Below the pieces are notes generated by a model that had not been told where the DNA came from, did no database searches, and was given only the letters and a program-made list of their open reading frames with translations. The translations under genes and the position numbers were made by a program. Below, piece by piece: positions 57,962 through 64,000 of a stretch of DNA of 64,000 bases. The stretch is from Salinicola halimionae (lineage in GTDB: Bacteria; Pseudomonadota; Gammaproteobacteria; Pseudomonadales; Halomonadaceae). Location: positions 1,275,965 to 1,339,964 of the forward strand of contig NZ_PZJQ01000004.1 of the NCBI RefSeq assembly GCF_003206065.1, written 5' to 3'. Position 1 is the stretch's first letter; every line of letters starts with the position of its first letter.

Positions 57962-60181
57962 TCACTTGTAGCTGTAATGGTAGTAACCGTACCCGTATTC
58001 AGTGGCGGCTTTGCGCTCCACTGCATTGAGGATTGCCCCACGAGGCTCCACACCCGCCGTTTTCAAGCGATTGATCGCCAATTCCAGCTCCTTGGGCGGA
58101 TTGAGCTGGAATCGCGCCAGTATCAGAGTCGTGCCAACCTGGTCGCCAATGATCGCAGCATCAGTAACCGCGAGGACCGGCGGCGAGTCCACGATCACCA
58201 GATCAAAGCGCTCGCTGACAGCGGCCAAAAACTCGCTGAAGCGCGAGCCCATCAGCAATTCGGAGGGGTTGGGTGGCGCCATGCCACGCGATACGTACTG
58301 CAGGTTGTCGACGCCATCGACATCGCGAATGACCTGATCCAGCGGTAATTTGCCGGACAACACATCGCTGAGCCCGTTTTCCGAAGGCGCACCGAAGACG
58401 CTATGAACCTGGCCCTTGCGCATGTCGGCATCGACGACCAGTACGCGTTGACCGGCCTGGGCACACACTGCTGCCAGATTGATGCTGACGAAGCTCTTGC
58501 CGACGCCGGGGCTCGGTCCGGTGATCATCAGCCGATTATCCTTGGCCTCGAGCATGGCGAAATGCAGGCTGGTGCGTAGACCCCGTAATGCCTCGACTGA
58601 CATATCCGCCGGATTGCGGGACGCCAGCAGGCCTGCGAGCACACTACGGCTCTGATCCTTATCCGAGCGTTTGACGCGGCGGTTCAATTTGCTCTGCTCA
58701 TCGGATAGCGGAATCGTGGCGTAGACCGGCAGCCCCAATTCCTCGATCTGCTCCTGTGTCTCGATACCCCGGTTGAACAGTGCACGCAGGAAGACCCCGG
58801 CGACGCCAACGACCAAACCCAGGATGATGGCAACGGCAATCAGTAGCGGCTTGTTGGGCGCCACCGGCGCGGACAACACTTCAGCCGTGTCGAGAACGCG
58901 CACATTACCCACCGTGCTCGCCTCGGAAATCTTGGTTTCCTGAACCTTGTTCAGCAGTTGGACGTAAATCTCGTTGGTGACCTGGACATCACGCTGCAAC
59001 CGCAGGATTTCCTGTTGCGTCTCCGGCAAGCCCTTGACCTGCTTGTCGAGATTGTCGCGCTCACGCTGAAGCTGCGCCTTCTTCTCGAGTAGCGCCTGAT
59101 AAGTAGGATGACTCTTGGTAAAGCGCTGGGAGATTTCAGCTTCGTTCATCTCCAGCTCGTTCAGCTGAGATTCCAGATTGACGATACGCTCGAGAACGGA
59201 TTTCGTTTCCAGCGACAGGTCGACACTATCCTTGGACTCACGATAGGCGTTGAGCTTCTCTTCGGACTGATTGAGCTGAGCGCGAATCTCCGGCACCTGG
59301 GTATTGAGGAAGTCCAGGCTCTTGCGTGCCTCTTCCGACTGACGCTGAACGTTCTGCGAGTAATAGATATCAGCAATGGTGTTGAGCGCCTTTTCGGTGG
59401 CGTCAGGATCCGGCCCGGTGAGACTCCATCGCAGAATGCCCGTTTCGCTGCCTGCTTCGCCAACGTTAAAGCGACCTTTCAGACCGTTGATCGCCGCCAG
59501 TCGGGAAATATGCTGGATCGTGAACTCGGCACCGCTGGCCGCCTGGATCGACGTCACACGCATCGAGACATTGCCATCGAGGAAAGTGCTCAACTGCCCG
59601 ACCTCGCCGGTTCCCAACTCGCTGCCATCGCCATCGAACAGTTTATATGTGTAGCTATCCTGCACCTTGAGCGTAAACGTCTTGCCGAGGTAGTCATCAG
59701 AGACAGGCATCTCACTGACCGCGACGCTCTCGTCGCTGAACGCATATCCCCAGCCATCGGCAAAGCCGGGCCTACCGACACTCTGTCGCTGAAGGAAGGT
59801 ACCGATGACGGGCATCGTAACCGGCGCCACGTTGACATCAAGGTTGAGCAGACTGACCGCCTGACCCAGCACCATCCGCGAGCGAATGATCTCGATCTCG
59901 GAGAGCGTTGGTGGCTTCTGTCCAAGCAGACTGGAAACCTCTTGAAGCGGATTGTTGCCCTGGCCAGAATTCTCGATTTGCACCAGAGCATCGGCCTGAT
60001 AGATAGGTGTCGCCAGACTGCCGTATACGAAGCCGATCAGCGCGAAACCGAAAACACTCGCCAGCACCCATTTCTTGTGGTCCAGCAAGATCCCCAGCAA
60101 CCGACGAATGTCGATCTCTTCGTGGTTGCGGGCTGCCGATGTCGTCGGTGTATTGCTTGTGTTCATGTGGGCGTTTTGCAT
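57962..60181 (-). CDS. wzc: Polysaccharide co-polymerase/BY-kinase (Wzc)
   Basis: Controls chain length and export together with Wza; autophosphorylating tyrosine kinase. It has a Wzz domain with two membrane helices (KKWVLASVFGFALIGFVYG; LLIAVAIILGLVVGVAGVFL) and a coiled-coil periplasmic part. The C-terminal kinase has Walker A GPSPGVGKSFVSINLA (about 551-566), Walker A' VLVVDADMRKG and Walker B VIVDSPPVL. The tail EYGYGYYHYSYK is a tyrosine cluster, the autophosphorylation site. It has 739 residues. The start at 60181 is favoured over the ATG five codons on, but neither ribosome site is ideal. Confidence 0.94.
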   Translation of the reverse strand: MQNAHMNTSNTPTTSAARNHEEIDIRRLLGILLDHKKWVLASVFGFALIGFVYGSLATPIYQADALVQIENSGQGNNPLQEVSSLLGQKPPTLSEIEIIRSRMVLGQAVSLLNLDVNVAPVTMPVIGTFLQRQSVGRPGFADGWGYAFSDESVAVSEMPVSDDYLGKTFTLKVQDSYTYKLFDGDGSELGTGEVGQLSTFLDGNVSMRVTSIQAASGAEFTIQHISRLAAINGLKGRFNVGEAGSETGILRWSLTGPDPDATEKALNTIADIYYSQNVQRQSEEARKSLDFLNTQVPEIRAQLNQSEEKLNAYRESKDSVDLSLETKSVLERIVNLESQLNELEMNEAEISQRFTKSHPTYQALLEKKAQLQRERDNLDKQVKGLPETQQEILRLQRDVQVTNEIYVQLLNKVQETKISEASTVGNVRVLDTAEVLSAPVAPNKPLLIAVAIILGLVVGVAGVFLRALFNRGIETQEQIEELGLPVYATIPLSDEQSKLNRRVKRSDKDQSRSVLAGLLASRNPADMSVEALRGLRTSLHFAMLEAKDNRLMITGPSPGVGKSFVSINLAAVCAQAGQRVLVVDADMRKGQVHSVFGAPSENGLSDVLSGKLPLDQVIRDVDGVDNLQYVSRGMAPPNPSELLMGSRFSEFLAAVSERFDLVIVDSPPVLAVTDAAIIGDQVGTTLILARFQLNPPKELELAINRLKTAGVEPRGAILNAVERKAATEYGYGYYHYSYK

Positions 60182-60199
60182 CCTTTCAGCACGTCCTTA

Positions 60200-60640
60200 T
60201 TAACGACCGGGCATCTTGTCGACCCAGGCATCCGCAGCTTTCACCAGCAGTTGATGAACGTGTTCAAACGCGCTCTGGCTTTTGCGGTAGGGGTCGGGCA
60301 CTTCGTTTTCTTCGATCCATCGTGTGAACAGCATCGTCTTGCCGGTCGCGGCGGGATAGCGCTCGGCCACGGACCGACGTTGGCCATCCGACATCACCAG
60401 GATCAAGTCGGCCGACTGCAGCATCGCTTCGTCGACCTGACGTGCCACATGCGAAGAGAGATCCAGTCCATCGGCGTCGGCCAGCCGCCGCGCGGTCGGC
60501 TCGGCACCCTCCCCGACCAATGCCCCCAACCCGGCGGAAGACACCTGTTTGTCCGGAAAGCGCTGCGTGAGCAGCGCTGCCGCCACCGGGCTGCGGCAGA
60601 TATTGCCGGTACACAACACCAGTATTCGATCGAACATCAT
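60200..60640 (-). CDS. wzb: Low-molecular-weight protein-tyrosine phosphatase (Wzb)
   Basis: Dephosphorylates the Wzc tyrosine tail, which cycling is needed for polymerisation. The CX5R loop is LCTGNICRSP, and the general-acid aspartate is in EVPDPYRKS. It has 146 residues. Its ATG overlaps the wza stop (TGATG). The wza-wzb-wzc order is the classical one. Confidence 0.95.
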   Translation of the reverse strand: MMFDRILVLCTGNICRSPVAAALLTQRFPDKQVSSAGLGALVGEGAEPTARRLADADGLDLSSHVARQVDEAMLQSADLILVMSDGQRRSVAERYPAATGKTMLFTRWIEENEVPDPYRKSQSAFEHVHQLLVKAADAWVDKMPGR

Positions 60641-61818
60641 CAGTTGCCGTCGCGCAGTTCATCGAAGTCACGCGTAGCACGCGTCACCTGGTAGACCGAG
60701 CTTATCGTTGGCGTCAGCTGATTGACGACACGGTTCCAGCGGCTGAGCGGTGCGGCGGTGACGTACACAATGTCGGTCGGCTGGAGCATGAACTGCGCCC
60801 CGAGGACCAGTGACGTGGCGTTGCGCGCATCCAGTTGGTAAACAGTGGCAAGCTTGCCGGTATCCGGCGCAGCCTGACGGATGACGAAAATGCCTTTGGC
60901 ATCGGCCTGAGCTTCGTCCATGCCCCCGGCCTCCGACAGGGCGTCCGTCAGTGACAACCGCGAATTGCCCATCGGCAGCGTGACGGGATCCATCACCTCA
61001 CCCATGACGAAGACCTTCTGATTGCCGATATCGGGGATATGCAGAACATCGCCGTTTTCGAGCAGCTGATTCTGACGCATGTCCCCGCTCTGCAGCATCG
61101 AATAGACATCGATGTGAGTTTCAGTGTCTCCGCGGGAAAGCACGACATCATGCCAATTGGCATCCCCATTGAGACCGCCGACGAGGTTGATGGCGTCAAG
61201 GATCGTCATCGGTACATTTGTAATCGGCATCACCCCCGGGCGTTCTACCTGCCCGGTGACGTAGGCTTTTTGAGAATTGAAACCAACGACTTTGACATCG
61301 ACCTGCGGCTCCGTGACATAGGTCGCCAGGCGGCTCTGCAACTGGGATCGAACGTCTTCGATCGTTCGACTCGCAACCTGGATACGACCGACATAAGGAT
61401 AGAAAATAGTGCCGTCGCTATAGACGGTATTGCCCGTATCCTCGGTAGGACGCTCACTACCTGCAGGAATAGTCAGTTCGGGGTGGTCGTAGACGATGAT
61501 CGACAGCACATCGCCGATACCGATGTGATACTCGTAAGGATCGCTGGATGCTTGGCGCTGCGGGTTGGCAACCGCTCGGGCCAGCGCCGTTTCTCCACTG
61601 CCATCAACGCCAGCATCCCCAGCCTGGCCAGAAGCCGCCTGCTGTGTCCGCACCAGACCCAGCGTGATCGGCTCTACATCGACCAGATCATCGACAGGCG
61701 CAGAGTCAGTGTCGTAATCGATATGCCCACCGGGTGCGAAGGCACAGCCCGACACCGCAACGGCTATAGACAACGACAGAATTGGAAAACACCACCAGCC
61801 TCTGCGTAATTTCATCAT
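60640..61818 (-). CDS. wza: Outer-membrane polysaccharide export lipoprotein (Wza)
   Basis: Forms the octameric export channel. Signal peptide with lipobox VSGC (C25), the Poly_export domain (YHIGIGDVLSIIVYDHPEL, GTIFYPYVGRIQV) and two SLBB domains (QKAYVTGQVERPGVMPI; QKVFVMGEVMDPVTLPMGN). Near the end lies WNRVVNQLTPTI, as in the C-terminal amphipathic outer-membrane helix. It has 392 residues; a linker of about 50 residues after the signal is longer than in E. coli Wza (379). First gene of the EPS unit, with a leader of about 270 nt between the ops element and the start. Confidence 0.95.
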   Translation of the reverse strand: MMKLRRGWWCFPILSLSIAVAVSGCAFAPGGHIDYDTDSAPVDDLVDVEPITLGLVRTQQAASGQAGDAGVDGSGETALARAVANPQRQASSDPYEYHIGIGDVLSIIVYDHPELTIPAGSERPTEDTGNTVYSDGTIFYPYVGRIQVASRTIEDVRSQLQSRLATYVTEPQVDVKVVGFNSQKAYVTGQVERPGVMPITNVPMTILDAINLVGGLNGDANWHDVVLSRGDTETHIDVYSMLQSGDMRQNQLLENGDVLHIPDIGNQKVFVMGEVMDPVTLPMGNSRLSLTDALSEAGGMDEAQADAKGIFVIRQAAPDTGKLATVYQLDARNATSLVLGAQFMLQPTDIVYVTAAPLSRWNRVVNQLTPTISSVYQVTRATRDFDELRDGN

Positions 61819-61839
61819 CCCCGCTGACCACCCTTTCTT

Positions 61840-61929
61840 TCGTCCATGTAGCTCTCGTCCCTATTGCTTTGGTTTCAGTCGCTCTGGTTTCTGGACTTCT
61901 GGTTGACGCTCTCGTTCTCGCCGATCTCG
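61840..61929. repeat. 15-bp degenerate tandem array in the wza leader (6 units)
   Basis: TCGTCCATGTAGCTC, TCGTCCCTATTGCTT, TGGTTTCAGTCGCTC, TGGTTTCTGGACTTC, TGGTTGACGCTCTCG, TTCTCGCCGATCTCG, in unbroken phase between the wza start and the ops element. Neighbouring units share up to 11 of 15 positions. Confidence 0.6.
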
Positions 61930-62049
61930 TCCCGGCCGCGCCCTGAATGCCAACAACAGCTGAAGCCCTTCTTGCCATACATCCTTTGCCAAGAAAATGT
62001 TGGCAGCCACTTCGCAGCCAAACATGTCTTGCCACAGAGGATGACGCAT
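61861..62049 (-). CDS. Possible small leader ORF upstream of wza
   Basis: 62-codon frame (MRHPLWQDMFGCEVAANIFL ...) starting 35 nt after the ops element and ending 42 nt before wza. Its C-terminal third is a charged pentapeptide repeat (RDRRE, RERQP, EVQKP, ERLKP) that simply reflects the 15-bp DNA array. No clear ribosome site. It may be a chance frame. Confidence 0.25.
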   Translation of the reverse strand: MRHPLWQDMFGCEVAANIFLAKDVWQEGLQLLLAFRARPGRDRRERERQPEVQKPERLKPKQ

Positions 62050-62083
62050 CAAAGACAATGAAAATTATCTAATAAATTTTAAA

Positions 62084-62130
62084 CACGCTACCGCCCCAAG
62101 GTAATAACGGCATTCCCCGAAGCCACTTTC
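62084..62130 (-). promoter_or_regulatory. JUMPstart/ops element for RfaH-type antitermination
   Basis: The minus strand reads GGCGGTAGCGTG at 62095-62084, a perfect ops core. Upstream, AGTGGCTTCGG and CCTTGG resemble the rest of the JUMPstart consensus. It lies in the wza leader, 266 nt before the start codon, the usual setting of ops in long surface-polysaccharide operons. Confidence 0.85.
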
Positions 62131-62999
62131 ATCATTCATGCACAAACTTGATTCAAACAAACCAACATGACATCAAAATGTCTCTGACCTGCTGGCTTCC
62201 TTGCTAATCAAATTTTATCGAATACTAAAAATCGAACGTAACACTACTAACGACTGACCGACGCAAAGCGCACTAAATTTGAGTGAGACCAATCCTTGTC
62301 TCAGCCTGCCTACAAAGCAACCAATGCCAATTTCGTGCCAAGTTTATAAAAAAACACAATAAGATTACTATGTGGATACAAAACCACATAAGGAACTGTG
62401 CAAAAACCAAGGCTTTGATGTTTTCACACCATCTAGACGTATTACTGATAGCGCCAAGGTGTGACGATTTCGCGACACGAAAAATGAAAAAACAGATTGG
62501 AAAACACATACATGCTCATTAAAAAACAACAAAATAACACTATTTACTTTTAGAAACACATTTCCACAACCCCATATCCACGGCATATTTTTCATAAACT
62601 TACGGACTTTTTGGTCCGAAACCGCATGTCCTGTAGGCAAAACGCGGAAAAAATCTACGCTACACAATAGACACAGAACCTGGATCAGCGAGCTGGATAG
62701 CGCTTTTCCTTAGACTTACGAATAAGGCATGTCGCCGATTATAGACAAATTAATTTTTGGCGAAACCATATACTAACGCATTGTTTCATAAAGACACATT
62801 TAAGTTTTCTTGCATCGCCATCAAAAATTTGCACCAGTATGAACAAAGCTAATTTTACTTGTTGCTTATCAGTGCAGGGTGATACACAAGCGCACCCAGG
62901 AAGCCGGCGACTCATTCCTGACACATTGCCTTTATTCGCTAGATACGAGATAAATCACAAGTTATAATTGCCCCATCGTCTAATATTGGTAAGAATAAA

Positions 63000-63035
63000 G
63001 GTGGTCTTCGGACCACACTCGTTGGTTTAACCAAC
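63000..63035 (+). promoter_or_regulatory. Two hairpins in the yjbE leader
   Basis: GGTGGTC-TTCG-GACCAC (UUCG tetraloop, 63000-63016) and GTTGG-TTTAA-CCAAC (63021-63035), immediately before an AGGAGGT ribosome site at 63041. They may stabilise the mRNA 5' end of this short, probably abundant transcript. Confidence 0.55.
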
Positions 63036-63051
63036 AATTCAGGAGGTACTT

Positions 63052-63285
63052 ATGAAGAAGCTAGCCATCATGGCAGTCGCTTTAATGGCTGTCTCTTCTC
63101 TCGCCGCCGCCCAGGAAGTTGCAACGGGCAGTGCCGCCGGTGCCGGTACCGCTGCTAGCGCGTCGACAGCTTCGGCTGCCGGCACAAGCGCTGCAGCGTC
63201 GTCGGTCGGCGCACTGGCTGCTGCAGGTGGTAGTGATGGTACTACCGGAACGACCGGTACCACCGGTACGACCGGGACCCGGTAA
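63052..63285 (+). CDS. yjbE: YjbE/GfcA-like small exported protein
   Basis: 77 residues: signal peptide MKKLAIMAVALMAVSSLAAA, an Ala/Ser/Gly-rich middle (GSAAGAGTAASASTASAAG) and a Gly-Thr-Thr repeat end. E. coli YjbE has the same layout (Ala/Ser/Gly-rich, then GGGDGSNTG and a Thr run). In E. coli yjbEFGH and gfcABCD govern an extracellular polysaccharide. Excellent ribosome site AGGAGGT. The 3' end has five 9-bp units (GGTACTACC type) that can vary in number without frameshift. First gene of the rightward operon. Confidence 0.85.
   Translation: MKKLAIMAVALMAVSSLAAAQEVATGSAAGAGTAASASTASAAGTSAAASSVGALAAAGGSDGTTGTTGTTGTTGTR
63238..63282 (+). repeat. 9-bp in-frame tandem repeat in yjbE
   Basis: GGTACTACC, GGAACGACC, GGTACCACC, GGTACGACC, GGGACCCGG: five units encoding Gly-Thr-Thr, the last Gly-Thr-Arg. 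Confidence 0.8.
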
Positions 63286-63983
63286 TGACAGCAGCACGTC
63301 ATTTCCGCTTGGAAGGCCGCCCTCGGGCGGTCTTCTTTTGTTTCCCCATGTTCGGCCTAACCGCCGCGAGTCTTGCCCTTTCCGGGTGCTCGATCGGCAG
63401 TGGACAATCGCCTCTGGACGTCGTCCCTGGGTTTTCCGGCGACGATACATCTGCTCGAGCGGAGTCGATTTCCTACGCATCATTGGATTTCCACGTCGCA
63501 GGCTTCGGCGGATTGGTCATTCTGGCGAGTCAGGCAGAGGACATGACCTATTGGCAGTTCCGCGATGAAGCGACGATCGCTTTGAAGGATGGCTATCTGC
63601 ACAGCAGCGCTGGCCTGGAACAAAACTTGATAGATACCCGGATTACCGACAGGGACGGCAATGACCTCGACAGGCTCCCCTGGCGTCAGGCGTCATCGTC
63701 GGTCTCCTACCGCATCACTCGCGAGTGGCGAACGTCGGAAGGCTACGCGCATCGTGGACAGGCAGACGCCACGCTGAGGTGCGAAGCCAGCACCTCGAAC
63801 ACCGAACTGCCGTTAACCTCTCGCGCACTGCAAACCTGCCACGAGACGCTCGACTGGGATACCGGCGACGTCACGCAGAGCACGCTATGGCGGGCTCCGG
63901 GGGATGGGCGTCTATGGGCCGTTGAAACTCAGCCGTGGCCTGATGCACCAACATTCGACTGGAAAGTGGCGCGTCCGTGGTGA
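63285..63983 (+). CDS. yjbF: YjbF/GfcB-like lipoprotein
   Basis: Predicted lipoprotein with lipobox LSGC and a globular periplasmic part. It contains YASLDFHVAGFGGLVILASQ, SSAGLEQNLIDTRI (the family's heading G-X-x-x-DL-type segment), an RTSEGYAHRGQADATLRCEA strand and a C-terminal VETQPWPDAPTFDWKV. Of 232 residues. The ATG overlaps the yjbE stop (TAATG). Oddly, an intrinsic terminator lies inside the first 20 codons. A second in-frame ATG at 63348, just after it, would give a much shorter signal peptide lacking basic residues, so the first start is preferred. Confidence 0.85.
   Translation: MTAARHFRLEGRPRAVFFCFPMFGLTAASLALSGCSIGSGQSPLDVVPGFSGDDTSARAESISYASLDFHVAGFGGLVILASQAEDMTYWQFRDEATIALKDGYLHSSAGLEQNLIDTRITDRDGNDLDRLPWRQASSSVSYRITREWRTSEGYAHRGQADATLRCEASTSNTELPLTSRALQTCHETLDWDTGDVTQSTLWRAPGDGRLWAVETQPWPDAPTFDWKVARPW
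63312..63339 (+). terminator. Intrinsic terminator inside the start of yjbF
   Basis: Stem GAAGGCCGCCC / GGGCGGTCTTC (one G-U pair) followed by TTTTGTTT, 27 nt after the yjbE stop. It should end most transcripts after yjbE and let only a fraction read into yjbF. Confidence 0.75.
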
Positions 63984-64000
63984 CTAACTGCACGCCCATA
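63980..64000 (+). CDS. Possible start of yjbG/gfcC, cut by window edge
   Basis: A GTG overlapping the yjbF stop (GTGA) opens a frame that runs off the window after seven codons. The yjbEFGH order predicts yjbG here, but seven codons cannot confirm it. Confidence 0.3.

Larger units (their letters stand above)
61819..63051. other. AT-rich divergent control region of the EPS and yjb operons
   Basis: 1.23 kb without a convincing gene. The wza side holds a 15-bp repeat array and the ops/JUMPstart element. From about 62040 to 62960 the sequence is strikingly AT-rich compared with all flanking DNA. The yjbE side has a TATAAT at 62963 and two leader hairpins. Short frames inside (for example 62273-62509) show no ribosome site or recognisable product. 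Confidence 0.6.

Noticed and set aside
59108-60694. 528-codon plus-strand frame opposite wzc-wzb
   Set aside because: Shadow frame with unnatural composition (His/Arg/Leu-rich), spanning two real genes.
62273-62522. Overlapping small frames of about 78 codons in the AT-rich spacer
   Set aside because: Both strands are open because of low stop constraint by chance; no ribosome site and no recognisable product.

Overview
The window is about 64 kb of a moderately GC-rich gammaproteobacterial chromosome. The thrS-infC-rpmI-rplT-pheST-ihfA block, a RegB/RegA pair, a split glycine-cleavage locus and the close similarity to enterobacterial and pseudomonad proteins suggest a halophilic member of the Halomonadaceae. 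That placement is an inference, because no rRNA or marker tree was available. There is no CRISPR array, no insertion sequence and no complete prophage.

Left part (1-18 kb): a class I fumarase cut by the window edge, base-excision and nucleotide-excision repair genes (nei, uvrB), ygfZ, an mscL-tatD pair, prfC, the redox two-component system regB-regA, an inositol-monophosphatase-family gene, grxA and a YcaD-like MFS carrier. An envelope/lipid run follows (YihG-like acyltransferase, LysM/degenerate LytM lipoprotein, GT4 glycosyltransferase, PAP2 phosphatase) and then alkB.

Middle part (18-42 kb): glycine cleavage is split over two divergent units, agcS-gcvT leftward and gcvH-gcvP rightward, and two near-identical 16-bp palindromes lie between them. 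Next come a LysR regulator, a yfcL-like gene, ppnN, a mioC-membrane protein pair, and the translation operon thrS-infC(ATC start)-rpmI-rplT-pheS-pheT-ihfA with an internal terminator. After that are an OmpA/TSP3 lipoprotein, a DUF2489-like protein, an SLC13 carrier, tRNA-Pro(GGG), an lrgAB-type pair and a VanZ-like protein.

Right part (42-64 kb): an exopolysaccharide locus of the Wzx/Wzy type. Its long leftward unit runs wza-wzb-wzc-wzx-wzy-GT4-KpsS/KpsC-like Kdo transferase-kdsA-kdsC-kdsD-initiating glycosyl-phosphate transferase-two acyltransferases-a 60-residue Tat-signal protein. A perfect 12-bp ops/JUMPstart element lies in the wza leader, which points to RfaH-type antitermination. A tailspike-like beta-helix protein converges on the end of the unit. 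A divergent yjbE-yjbF(-yjbG) operon starts beyond a 1.2-kb AT-rich spacer. The Kdo genes next to a Capsule_synth transferase suggest that the polymer contains Kdo.

The least explained signal is a set of degenerate, strictly phased tandem arrays (unit 13, 14, 15 or 19 bp) in spacers of the EPS locus, with a similar 15-bp array at the start of tatD. Other open observations are an identical 18-nt element exactly 18 nt after the stop codons of nei and gcvT, the paired palindromes of the glycine locus, and a terminator inside the start of yjbF.
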